Below, piece after piece: positions 42,191 to 53,602 of a DNA stretch of 64,000 nt; the first letter of the stretch is position 1, and every line of letters starts with the position of its first letter. The stretch comes from Zanthoxylum bungeanum. Taxonomy: Eukaryota > Streptophyta > Magnoliopsida > Sapindales > Rutaceae. A model generated the notes under the pieces. That model did no database searches, was not told the DNA's origin, and saw only the letters and a program-made list of their open reading frames with translations. Both the position numbers and the translations under genes were made by a program. Location of the stretch: positions 51,034 through 115,033 of the forward strand of contig SKCR01023377.1 in assembly GCA_019454045.1 (NCBI GenBank), given 5' to 3'.

Positions 42191-43158
42191 TTAGCAGATC
42201 CTACACACCAGTACATATGTGAGTACCACATCCAGAATCAAAATCAAATTTTTAAAACCAGTAGTGGACATGTTTATAATAAACATACTTGAAGCCGGAG
42301 CCTTGCCCGTCTTCACTTCATTCAACTCCGCCTTGTACCCACGACAGTCACGTTTCCAGTGACCCCATTTGCCATAATGTAGGCAGACGTCTTGGGATAT
42401 GTCCTTAGTCTTCCCAGAAAACTGTGATGATTTAGCCTTGCCCTGTTTCTTCCTTTTCTTCACACCCCCAGAAGCCTTCGGCCAAGCCTTGGCCTTCTGG
42501 GATGTCGAAGTAAGGTGTGCCTCGCGCTTCTTGCCCTTCAGAAGCTCTGGCTCTGCTTCTTTCAGCATCGCCATTAACTCTCCAAGAGTTTTCTCTTGGA
42601 TTATCATGTTATAGTTCATGACGAACCCACCCCATTAATCGGGCAGAGACTGTAAGATCAAATCTATGGAAGTCTCGACCTCGAAGGTTATACCTAGCTG
42701 ACCTAGCTGTTCGATGTCAGCAATCATCTGCGACACAGAGTGCTCCACAGATGTACCCTCTGACATACGCGAGCGAAAGAGCTTCTTTTGCAATTCGTAC
42801 TTCTGAGATCTAAGGTTAGATATGTGAAGATCCTTCAATTTCAACATCATACTATAAGGATCCAATCCTTTGTTTTGACGACGAAACTGAGGAGTCATTG
42901 CGGCAAGCATGACGGATTGAGCACTAAAGTTATCATCACGATGAGTCTTCCAAAACTCATGCTCTACTATTTGCTCAACTCTGGGTTAGGCCCGAGAGGT
43001 TTCTCTATGACATAGAGTAACTTCACGGCTCCCAGGACTATCCTAAGATTCATCTCCCAATCTGGAAAATTGGAACCGTTAAGGACATTGTCGCCCATGA
43101 TAATGTCCCTAACGCCAATCTTTCCATTCATCTTGATTGCAATAGTCCAACTATCCAA
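42191..43158 (-). pseudogene. Copia gag remnant
   Basis: Three segments: 42967-43158 (NGSNFPDWEMNLRIVL, the N-terminal Gag start), 42635-42910 (SHLRSQ-type helix and MSEGTSVEHSVSQMIADIEQ), and 42191-42619, a Lys-rich region ending in a zinc knuckle. The knuckle reads CLHYGKWGHWKRDC: its second Cys is Tyr, so metal binding would be impaired. Frames are offset by small indels. Confidence 0.85.
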
Positions 43159-43909
43159 TCAACGATTTCGGGTACACTCAAAATGCAATGGTTACTATAG
43201 TCCAACTATATAACCAACTACAAATGAAGTAGTTTGAATACAGTCCAACTGTTCAAAGAAAGCAAGAATCAAGATTAGTCAAACTAATATATTTATAACA
43301 ACGATGAATAAAATAAAAGAGCTAAGCAAGTATTAAACGAAATCGCAAATTTAATTCTGGCCTCCCACTATTTTTCCGGTGAGCCTCTAACCCTCTGTGG
43401 AGTACTCAGGAAATCCAGTTTCCTAGTGGGATAGGATCCCGTTAAATAACACACAACCTTGACTTTGGCCAACAAGCTGTATGAAACTTAACTAGGTAAA
43501 TCTCTAAGATCAATTAGATCCCATCTAATTCCTAGATTTGGTAGGTGGACCTCCAAGTCCAAGATATATATCCAATATATATATATTTCCTAACCTTTTC
43601 CTCTAAATCAACTAAGCCTTGGCTTTGGCTCAACAAGCTTAATGATTCCAGTTAAGCGCGACCTATTGACAATGGGAAAGCTTCGTAATCCACGTCGATG
43701 AACAAGAAGTGACCTTGACTTTGGCCAACAAGTCACAACCGCCCAAGACATGCGATATATAACAAAGCTTTCGTGGTTCAAACACATCCGCGATGGACAA
43801 TGATCTTGATTTTGGCCAACAAACCAATGCCAATCTTGGATCTTGAGAAAGAACCACTCAATGGAAGGAAAACACTTAATATTTAATGAGGGTTTTTCAC
43901 GAAAATTAG
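43159..43909 (-). other. Copia leader with a repeated CTTGACTTTGGCCAACAAG motif
   Basis: No gene. Four related copies of CTTGACTTTGGCCAACAAG lie at about 43455, 43617, 43712 and 43803, embedded in larger diverged repeats. The PBS and 5' LTR expected to the right are missing because the next element starts at 43910. Confidence 0.55.
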
Positions 43910-46900
43910 TGTAGACGAGGTACAGAAGTAGACGATGCTGTCCGGGCTCGCGGCCCGGTCGGGAGTACGGAGTAGCCCGCGGGGGACTAAACCAGAGAAA
44001 TAAAAATGGAGTCGCCACCCAGTGGTGAATTGGGAAATGATTTGAGGCCGCACTCCCCCTTCGTAAGGGAAGACCTCAAACCATTGGGTTTGGAATGGTC
44101 CATTACTTTATGCCAATTGTAATGAAAAGATTTATGCAATAGCATAACCAAGTCTTATGTAACACATGCAAGATAATGTAATCAACACACAAGATTGCAC
44201 ACCAATAATCGTAAATAAAAATGAAGGCAAAATGCATAATTCATAAACGTATTAACGATGAAGCGTAATAGTGTAACTAATAACAACTATAAAGGCATTA
44301 ATAATAAAAGCGAGCACACAATCTCATGAACATATCAAATAAATAAATGCGGAAATATAAATAATTAATAACGGTAAAAGCGTCAATAATGAAATGATAT
44401 GGTTAATTATGTAATGCAAAATAAATGACTAAAGAAGCAAACATGCATGAAATGTGATGAAAAGAAATCTGTTCATTGTATGTGCGTTCATGTAGCGTTT
44501 GAAAACGCGTTCGAACGGTAAACAGAAGGTTCACGTTTGTATAACGTTTGAACATGATGAGACCTGATGCATGGTAAACCAGAATGCATGCACGTTCGAG
44601 TAGCGTTTGGAAACGCATTCGAACGGAAATGAGACAGAATGCATACGTTCATGTAGCATTTGGAAACGAGTTGGAACGAGATTACCAAAATGGTATCTGA
44701 AATGACACAAACACATGTGTGAATAAACAAATACATAATATAGGACCTCGTATGCCCGATTGAACATGCTTCTCATTCAACCGAGTGTACTTCGTCCGGC
44801 GCGACAAAACATTGTGGTAAAGGTAGCCTTTAGGATTTTATTCCTCAAATGGAGGACCTTTAATCCGACATGATTAGCCCATGCGCACTAGGTTACAATG
44901 CACAAATAAACAAATAAATAATATGGGACCTCGTATGCCCGATTGAACATATCTCACGTTCAATCAAACGCACTTCGTCCGGCGCGGCAAAACATCGTGG
45001 TAAAGGTAGCCATTAAGTATTTCTCTCGAATAGAGGACCTTTAACTCACATGATTAGCTCATGCGTATCAAGTAACAATACATGAATAAACAAAGTAATA
45101 ACATGCAGAAGATAAATAATTGAATAATAAAAGGCGCGGTAAAATATTGTTGGTAAAGGTAGCCTTTAGGCATTTCCGTCAAATAGAGGACCTTTTAAAA
45201 CAACGTAATTTGCCCATGCGCACTAGATTACAATGCATAAATAATCAAATAAATAATATGGGACCTCGTATGCCCGATTGAACATATCTCACGTTCAATC
45301 AAATGTACTTCGTCCGACGTGGCAAAACACCATGATAAAGGTAGCCTTTAGGCATTTTCCTCGACTTGAGGACCTTTACCCCACATGATTAGCCCATGCG
45401 CATCGAGATTAACAATGCATAGAGAAAGAAATAATACACAGAAAATAAATGGGGGAACAATAAACACAAATTAAATACCAAAATGTAACACGTGCTTGAA
45501 AGTTTCTCAAGCGGTACGTGGAGTTGTATCCCAAGTACAGATCACACTACCGTCCATTCGGATTCGACTATGAAATTTACGTCTGGGTTTCCATCCGATA
45601 TACCGCGAGAGATATCACCGACCATTAACATAATGCAATCATTGACCCAATGTATAGATGAAATATGATAATTCATATGATAAAATAACAATAAATAACG
45701 GAGGCGATAAATAGTAAGCTGAGTGCGAAATATTAAAGGAAGATAAATGCGGAAATAAATGGCGGAATAATAAAAGAGAGATGTGACCAATAGTTTGGCC
45801 GTTTGTAATGTAGGACTTCGCATGCCCGGTTGGACGTATTCCACGTCCAACCAAGCATGCCGTGTCCGGACGAAAAATAAAAATATAACAAAGGGGCCCT
45901 CAGGTCTTACCTTTTAAGTTCCTTCCCGGAGTGCGTTGGGACATCGCCGGAAGGGTTAACGCTTCACTATTTTTCTGGTTCACTGGTTTAATATTTTATC
46001 CACTGTTTTGCTATTTTGAGCCGCTATTTCTCTGTATTCTTCGCTGTTTTGGACTGCAGTTTTAGGATGATTCTTGGACTGTTTTGCGGACTATTTCTGT
46101 GACGAGGGGCTATTCGGTTAGTGAGGGGAGTTTGTGCGTTTTGTTGTTTATTATTTGTCGGTGGAGTGAGGTAGGCTGCGTGGCATGCTGGTTGCAAAGG
46201 TTGTTTGTCGTTACTTCCTGATTTGCTTATTGGTTAAGGGCAGTGAATGAACATGGTTCGTTGTTACTTTGTCGGTCAGGGCTGGTTTAAAGGTGGCCAG
46301 GTCTCTAGTTTTATGAATTATCGTGTATATTTATTGATGTTGTGTGGTGTACGAGAGAGGAGAGAAGTAAGTGATGATGGTTTTGGTGAAGTATTATATG
46401 TGATTTTGGTGACTTGTGTGTGTTACCGTGAAGAGAGAGAGGAAGATGAGAAGGGTCTAGGGTTTATTTTGTCGTTCATGGACGAGAGCCGAGAGAGTAT
46501 TTAGGGTTTATTTTTTGTTTTCTGTTTTAGAGAGAGGAGAGAGAGATGTGAAGGTTAGGTTTTGTCATGTTTTTATAGTTGTGATCTAGGTTTTTTTTAA
46601 TTAAGGAAATAAATCAAGTAATTGTGTGTGTATTTAATTTAATTATTTAAGGAAATAATATTAATATTTTTGGTAGGGGAATTTCTTTAATTTGGGAGGT
46701 GATTTATTTAATTTAGGAAGAGGATTTGTTTTGATTGGATTGGATTGGATTTGATTTGATTTAATTTAATTTAAAAAGGTGATTTTTTTAGATTTGTGAC
46801 ATATGTTTTAAATGTTTTAATTATTTGGATTGGGCTTGGGCCAAGTGGGATTTGGATGGGTGCAGGGGTTTTGGGCCGAGGCTTAATATTTTAAAACAGA

Positions 46901-47069
46901 GATTCATCGAGCGAACCCGAGGCCAAATAGCGAGTTAAATTTGTTGATGTATTTATTTCTTGAATTTTTCCCTTCCGACGTCCGTTTCCCGCGACTTCCG
47001 CAACTTAAAGGGTAGTGCCTCCATATGAGGCTCATCACTGGGCTCCATGCAAAAATGCAATTGTCTACA
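43910..47069 (-). repeat. LTR of the diverged Ogre/Tat-like element
   Basis: Left end TGTAGACGAGG, right end TTGTCTACA. Contains U5-side hairpins (43942-43958; 44018-44034), AACGCGTTCGAACGG sub-repeats (44470-44690), four sub-repeats with stem-loops (44810-45390), and a TATA box (minus TATAAAA, 46571-46577). Confidence 0.82.
46571..46577 (-). promoter_or_regulatory. TATA box of this LTR
   Basis: Minus-strand TATAAAA in the same relative place as in the other Ogre/Tat-like LTRs, although the surrounding sequence has diverged. Confidence 0.45.
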
Positions 47070-47127
47070 GTCGCCCCCACTTTGATGGGACTTGTGCACT
47101 GTGTGATAATGACAATCCTATCAAAGT
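47070..47127 (-). promoter_or_regulatory. Polypurine tract and adjacent hairpin
   Basis: GTCGCCCCCACTTT complement, then arms ACTTTGATGGGA and TCCTATCAAAGT (47079-47127). Arms unchanged while the loop differs from the other copies. Confidence 0.75.
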
Positions 47128-47379
47128 CATGCATGTATTTTTTTACTTACCTGGCTCGCAAGTTGTTGCCGAACTTACCGGTTGTTCTGAGACGCTTTAA
47201 ACTAGTTGATAGTGACGAGGTGCTTGACCCCTGGTTCATTCCCGAACCATTACTTGATGAAAGATGGTTCATTCCCGAACCGTTACTGATGAGGGATTGC
47301 TCATTTTTGAGCCGTTACTTGAGTTGAGATTGATGGCGAGGCGCTGTGACCCCTGGGTCTTGTTCCCGAACCACCGAGT

Positions 47380-48060
47380 GGGTTTTGTTCCCGAACTGAG
47401 TTGTGGGTCTTGTTCCCAATTTGAAAATGGGTCTTGTTCCCGATTTGAGCTGAGGGTCTTGTTACCGGATTGAGCTGTGGGTCTTGTTCCCGAATTGAAT
47501 TGTGGGTCTTGTTCCCAAATTGAGTTTGTGGGTTTTGTTCCTAATTGTTAAGTTGTGGGTCTTGTTCCTGAACTGAATTGTGGGTCTTGTTCCCAAATTG
47601 AGTTGTGGGTCTTGTTCCCGAATTGAATTGTGGGTCTTGTTCCCGATTTGAGTTGACGGTCTTGTTCCCGGATTGTTGTTGTGGGTCTTGTTCCCGAACT
47701 GAATTGTGGGTCTTGTTCCCGAATTGAGTTTTGGGTCTTGTTCCCGAATTGAGTTGTGGGTCTTGTTCCCGAATTGAGTTATGGGTCTTGTTCCCGAATT
47801 GAGTTGTGGGTCTTGTGGGTCTTGTTCCCGAATTAAGTTGTGGGTCTTGTTCTCGAATTGAGTTGTGGGTCTTGTTCTCGAATTGAGTTGTGGGTCTTGT
47901 TCCCGAATTGAGTTGTGGGTCTTGTTCCCGAATGAGTTGTGGGTCTTGTTCCCGAATTGAGTTGTGGGTCTTGTTCCCAATTTGAGTTGTGGGTCTTGTT
48001 CCCAATTGAGTTGTGGGTTTTGTTCCTGATTTGAGTTGTGGGTTTTGTTCCCGAATTGAG
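47380..48060. repeat. 25-bp tandem repeat (GGGTCTTGTTCCCGAATTGA)
   Basis: About 26 copies of a 25-bp unit, GGGTCTTGTTCCCGAATTGA followed by GTTGT. As 25 is not a multiple of three, the minus strand is open in overlapping frames for up to 221 codons, giving a 25-residue period rich in Gln, Asn and Thr. It is the 3' non-coding repeat of this copy and unrelated to the arrays of the other copies. Confidence 0.88.
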
Positions 48061-48159
48061 TTTGTTTCTGCCGTTTTTCTTCAAAACCTGCGGAAAAAAT
48101 AAGACAAATATTGCGTGCATGTGACATGTATGCATGTATGCATGGATGTATTTCCTATT

Positions 48160-49310
48160 CCGATGGGTTAGGCATTCATTGTGCTCTTTGGCACCCCTTA
48201 CCTACAAAAGTCTTTGATCGCCCCATGGGCATGCTTACGGTTTCCTTTTGCCAGTTCTCTTCTGGTGATTGCTCAGTTTTCTCTGCTCCCATGACTCAAG
48301 ATTCCATTATGTCCCTTATTCGCGAGGTGGTAGACTGGTCACCTCCAGACTCGTTTTATCTTTTTGTTCTTCATTGCTTGCACTCGGCCAAAGTAGATCA
48401 TTTGCTGTGACGTTCCATATCAACATACTATACTTCCTTTTACGAAATAGTCTCAATAGTTATACATATTATTGCCCTCAAATGATGCATAGTGTCGAAA
48501 CCGAAGAACCTTCAAAGTACTCGATGTAACTCAAATCTGACTGTTTGAATAAATGATCTGAACCAGACTCAAAGTCTGTGTGTGCTAAGGTTCTGTTACA
48601 GCTTGATCCTTGGGTAAGCCAACTCAATGATTTTGTTTCAAAGAATGGGATCGAATGGTCAAACCAACCTAGATGTCTTGATCATGCTCTGCAATTACTT
48701 CTCCGTACTCAATATGATATGGTTTTGTTTGTCTTTTCTTTCGTCTCTTTTTCGTCTTCCTTTTTTTTTACACACCTACCCTTTAAGGTAGCATTTCTCC
48801 TCATGGTGGTCCTAATACTCGCCCATAGGTAGCTTCACGCTTATCGGTTATAGGTGGTTATATTTTCTTCTTTAGAGACTTTTCTTTTGTATCTAACCAA
48901 TCCACATATTGTAACACAAGCAAGTCAGGATGGACATCTAAGCGAACGATCATTCATCAATCCGCACTCTCTTCAACTAGTCACATTGACGACTACTCAG
49001 GCTTTCACTGCTAAGATCCTATAATTAAGTGCTCACGAGTCTAGTCGAGATCAACCACTTAAAATATCGGATGAGAGCACCTCTAGCACTTATTGTTTCT
49101 AAGGTTTCACCTTCAAGCAAAAAATTTCATCATTGGACTCATGCTTAACTATTGAGAACTAAAAGCAAACAATTTTTCTTTTCTTTCTTTTTTCTTTTTT
49201 TTTTGCTGAAGGCCCCCCCATTGGTCTTTCTATCCTTGCCGTAAATTTTTTTGTTCCTCGGTTTCCTTTTTCCCGATATCCATGTTTTCTAAACTCTTCT
49301 TGACAAATCT
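48160..49310. other. Unassigned segment replacing gag/pol in the diverged element
   Basis: Flanked by sequences that flank gag in the copy at 57306 (GCCAGTTCTCTTCTGGTGATTG on the left, ATCTATGATGGCTTTTAAGAC on the right), but not itself gag. Plus-strand frames include 48111-48410 (SLIREVVDWSPPDSFYLFVL) and 48578-48832. I do not recognise them, and they lack homologues elsewhere in the window. It may be a captured fragment or a decayed pol piece. Confidence 0.35.
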
Positions 49311-50630
49311 TTCTTTTATCTTTAACCCAACAGATATCTATGATGGCTTTTAAGACACATGGGTTAACATGATGCGTGTATGCATGAGATGCGTACGATG
49401 TATGAGATATAAAACGCGTGAGGTAATCAAACAAAATATATCTTTTCGACCTTATTTCTCCCGCACTCGTGGTAAGCCTATTTTTGGTTCTAAGTATGGC
49501 TTATTCTATGCACCGATGCAAGGTACACAAAATCGCTCTCTCCTATGCTACGGGGTGAACATCGGCTACCTTAGTCCCTTTCCATCGGTAAAAGACAAAG
49601 ACCGCCCATTACCAACATGGACTAAGCCTATTATGGGATCACACCATTGTCTAGAAACGGCGAATTGGGCTTTCGGCAACCGTGGTCATGGGGATGAATT
49701 TGGAAGCATCCAAAACTATACAAATATGTCATAACAAGACATATCCTTTTGGATGAAAGCCAGTGCGGATATCAGACTCATACTTCTGGCATATTTGGAT
49801 CATGTTTGGATTTTCTAAACCCATCAAGGTTCTCATACAAGTTGGCCTATTATCATTTCAAAGCATTCAATCATATTATTACGAGGTGTAAACTTGTCCC
49901 AGTTGAAAAAGGCCCAACAGGTTTACACTTTTGCAATAACGTGGCTAAACAACTTCAAATGATATGGGGCCCAAACACAAAGTGGCCCATCGGTATTTTA
50001 GAAGCTTTTGGCCCAATTTTCATAAGACACAAACTCATCCCAGTTTAAATGGCCCAAAAAGTTTACATCTCATGACAAAAAGTCCAAATGAATCCAAATG
50101 ATGATGGTCCCAAACACAAGCGTAAAGGGTGGCTTCTATAGGTCATGCAACTATGGTTCACATGCGGGATGATATGAGTATAGATAAAGGCTCCTGCCGG
50201 TGAAGTATTGCCCACAACTAGGTCTCCCCACTCAAGGGTTCGAGCAACCAAGTGAGCGCACCTTTTTTATACCCTAAGGTACGTGCCAACCAGTGATGAT
50301 ACCATATAACGATCCGCCGCTTCGATCGAAAACGACTTCACGATACATGAATAACTGTCAAATGGATTTCTCTATTGAAAATTCCCCAGAGGGAGGGTGT
50401 AGCAAACTCTCTTAAATACCCTGGCCTCTTAGGCTCTTATCGCCTTGGTGACAGGAATAAACAACAGATCATCCAAATTAGTCCATCACTTTATATGATT
50501 ATTTAGATGTCTTCACAGCTTTTCCTTTTGGCTATAAAAAGGTAATGAGTGAAGGAAGACACCAAATCATTATCTAACTCCAATATTACCTTAGGTTAAG
50601 TCAACTCTAGACAAGGTTAACTAAATCACA
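49311..50630 (-). other. Leader of the diverged Ogre/Tat-like element, with shared module copy 3
   Basis: Retains TTTAAATGGCCCA repeats (about 50045) and the module at 50345-50580, where the plus-strand frame is broken by an extra base. The sequence fades into the copia junction at about 50630 before any PBS. Confidence 0.6.
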
Positions 50631-50641
50631 CAGTAGGAGAT

Positions 50642-52415
50642 TGTTGGGATGTATGCCCTAGAGCTACATGTGACATAAACAGTTTTATGTGTTTTGAAAT
50701 AAAACGATGCATTATTCATTTATCAAAGTGTTTGTTTAATTTTCGCATATTATATATATCATCTTGTATACCCTAGATTACTTATGTACCTTTAGACTTA
50801 GTGTATGAGTGTCATACATAAGAGGATTTAAGTCTGAAGTTAGTAATCTTAAATAGTCCATAGAGAGCAAACAAAGCGGGTACTTTGTTTGTGATTTATC
50901 TATAGTTGCGGTCCATTCTATATTTGTATGGCGACCTTGATCCGGGATCGTCCATGTAGAGACATGAGAATGGAGGCACCTTGTATGATGCGATCATATA
51001 GGACTGGACCCAGATGAAAATGACATTCTTATAATATCCGTTAAACAAAGAAAGTCATTTCGATCTACTAGATGGTCATATATGGATTGATCTTAATCTT
51101 GAGTGTACTACGAACTCCTGCATGGCAGGCTATGTCCTTTGATTTACAAATGTGAGGTTGGTGTAGCAGTCCCGACCAATAGCTACGTACTTTGGGGGCA
51201 TGGTCTGTTGTGTAGCTGGGACCGTTTTACATAGACATGGAGTTCACTCCTTCTTACGAGAAGTAGAGAGTATCTTTCTTAAGATTGATTTAGTGCTTGA
51301 ACGATTTGAGCGCTCAGATCTTACTATTACGAATAGAAAGATTAAAATTCATAATGGTTATGAATAAATCGTTCATTAGAGAATCAACGGTACTTAAGGT
51401 AAAAATACTTAGAGGGGTATAACAGATATTATGACCTGGCTCTAATTACAAGATACTTGTGAAGGGTCAATTCGTATGTAATGACTATATCGATGGACAC
51501 CGACTTGGTTCAGCTTAATATATCATTTGCGGTAACGAGAGTTCAGCTTCGGGTTTTTAGTGGAATAACCCGGATTTAATAATTCAGAATATTTAATTAA
51601 GAGCTTAATTAATATCTCGAGATTATTGGAGCTCGGAACCGTAGGTCCATTTGGTCCCGTGCTAACTCAATATACTATAGCAGATTTAGTATAATTGGAT
51701 AGTCCAATTATACACTCACATATGTCTAAATATTATTAATATGATTAATAATATTATTTGTCACACTTAGGACTATATATTAAAAGTTATATATGGTTTA
51801 TATAATAAATGATTATGTGATAATTGTTTATTATTAAATATTAAATTATATTTGATTTTATTTAAATGAAGGCTAAGGTTGGAATTTCATATTTATGGGT
51901 TTTGGAAACCCTTGGCATTACTTTGGTAGTTAATTCATTTAAATGGATATTTAATATTCAAATTTGTAACATATATTTGCTTAAAGGTAAGTAAATGAGT
52001 TGTTACAAAATTAAATGAAAAATTACCTATTATAACTTGTAATTGCCGAAAATTGAAAAGCTTGGGAGGGGAAGAGTTGTTTTATTTTTGTAAATAATTT
52101 ACCCTAAATATAAAAAAGAAAAAAATGTGATTTTTATTTTTGCCGGAATCCCTCATTCTAGCAACCCTAGCCTCCTCCTTCTTCTTCATTCTCTCTCAAT
52201 TGTTGAGAAAAGAAAAATAAGAACAAGAATAAAAATAAGAAAAAAATTCAATTGTGACAAATCTCTAAAGTGTTTAGAGATTTATTTTGTGTGAGTCAAG
52301 CCCACACTTGTTTTCTGTTGGTTATGAGACATAGCAAGAAGATCGAATGGTAGATCCGATCCTATCAGATATCATTCGGCACTATCACAAACTGGATGCA
52401 GGCTTAACGACAACA
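50642..52415 (+). repeat. Copia 3' LTR (plus orientation), internal region lost
   Basis: Begins TGTTGGGATGTATGCCC directly after a purine stretch AGTAGGAGAT (50632-50641) that matches a copia PPT, so it is a 3' LTR whose internal region has been lost. A CAACA end at 52415 would give TGTTG...CAACA termini, but the right border is uncertain: flanking pentamers GAGAT and AGAAT do not match. Confidence 0.55.
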
Positions 52416-52827
52416 AGAATCTTTGATTGAAAGAAACTAGTCAATCTCCGCATGTGGAGCGCTGGTAAGCCTTACATAATTTGTTTAGAACAAAATCAAA
52501 ATAACAAAACAAACAAACAAGATGCACACACTTAACGAAAATGCATAGTGCTTGCTGATGTTGAATGAAATGGCATTTGCACAATTGTTGTTGTTTGCGT
52601 GTCAATTACACATGTGGCTGATAATGCAATATGGCGCATATGATCAGAGCAAATGGACACCTCAAATATATGTGTGTGAGTTGATGTTTGATATTATGAC
52701 CGGCTGATGACCAAACTGTGGCGCATGATCAACGGTTGATGTGCGTGACTGGTTGATGATGATACATGGGAGACGAACAGCCACAAGCCTGGTGCGGTGA
52801 CTGGTTCCAATGGATCTGGTAGTGTGC
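52416..52827. other. Intergenic sequence, no gene seen
   Basis: Mixed-composition sequence with repeated GCGCATGATC/GGTTGATG words and no reading frame of note. Continues on the far side of the CACTA element at 56622. Confidence 0.4.
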
Positions 52828-53183
52828 GTACACTACAAGAAAAAAAGCCTTTACTGACACTAAGTTTAGTGCACTAGGCTAAAAAGTGTCAGAAACGACT
52901 GTTGTAATGGGTCTATTTCCGTGTTTTTCACTTAAATATCAATAATTACTGTCACTATGGTATCAGCGATTTTAGTGTCAGTAATTACTATTACAATAGT
53001 ATCAGTAAGAAATAAAAAAAAAAAAACGCATAGTCGTCTGGAGTCGAACCAACACCTCGCGAAGTGACGTTTTTCGCATATATTACTGACACTAGAGTAT
53101 CAGTAAATTTAGTGTCAGTAATTAATGATACCTTAGTATCAGTAAAAAAATTAAAAAAAAAAAATTATTTCCTTAAGTCTGCT

Positions 53184-53247
53184 GGGACTCGAAATTGTAA
53201 CCATTGATATAAATTTTTTTTTTTTTGTAGGCTTTACCACTGGGCCA
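53184..53247 (-). other. tRNA-like relic in the CACTA subterminal region
   Basis: On the minus strand TGGCCCAGTGG (53237-53247) resembles the pol III A box/D arm, and TTTCGAGTCCC (53184-53194) the B box/T arm, with T-rich filler between. A second B-box-like GGTTCGACTCC lies at 53040-53053. No acceptor stem or anticodon arm, so not a tRNA gene. Confidence 0.35.
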
Positions 53248-53602
53248 AATCGTGACTTTTGTTCCTTAAACCGCGGTTTATAAAAATATATATGTATTTG
53301 TCGGGTAAAAACCTGAACCGTAGTTACCAAAATCAATCTTAGTAATTTAGGGTTTCCTCTCATCCCCCTTTTTTTTCATGCTCAGCCTTTGTTTCCCCCT
53401 TCTTTACTCTCAAATATGAATCTCTCATTTGTAATTCTAAAATCTAAACAAAACCCAGTACACTTTTGTTCTTCATTCCACCGCATACGAAAGGAAAAGT
53501 AAAGCAACTAGGGTTTTAGACACTCGTTAAGAGAGAGAGAGAGAGAGCGAGTGAATTTTTGAGTTGGGTTAGGGTTTTTTCTTTAATAGCTACCAGAGAA
53601 AA

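Larger units (their letters stand above)
35316..43909 (-). mobile_element. Degenerate Ty1/copia element (3' LTR and internal region)
   Basis: From left: a 3' LTR split by a solo LTR (35316-39188), PPT (39189-39203, minus AAGTGGGAGAT), decayed pol and gag on the minus strand in copia order, and a leader (43159-43909). The 5' LTR and PBS are absent; the sequence is cut by the Ogre/Tat-like LTR at 43910. Gene order gag-PR-IN-RT-RH identifies Ty1/copia. Confidence 0.85.
43910..50640 (-). mobile_element. Diverged Ogre/Tat-like element: 3' LTR and internal region, truncated
   Basis: LTR (43910-47069), PPT and hairpin (47070-47127), tandem repeats, an unassigned insert, and the leader with TTTAAATGGCCCA repeats and the shared module (to about 50630). 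It stops before the PBS, where a copia PPT and LTR begin at 50642. Gag is not recognisable. It is much more diverged from the array units than those are from each other. Confidence 0.8.

Noticed and set aside
46247..46504. 85-codon plus-strand frame in the LTR
   Set aside because: It lies in U3/R of a minus-strand LTR and has no counterpart in the other LTRs.
50642..52415. Complete solo LTR with target duplication
   Set aside because: Flanking pentamers GAGAT and AGAAT do not match, and a PPT-like stretch precedes it, so it is treated as a 3' LTR of a truncated element.
53030..53060. A tRNA gene in the CACTA element
   Set aside because: Only B-box-like and separate A-box-like words are present; no acceptor stem or anticodon arm.
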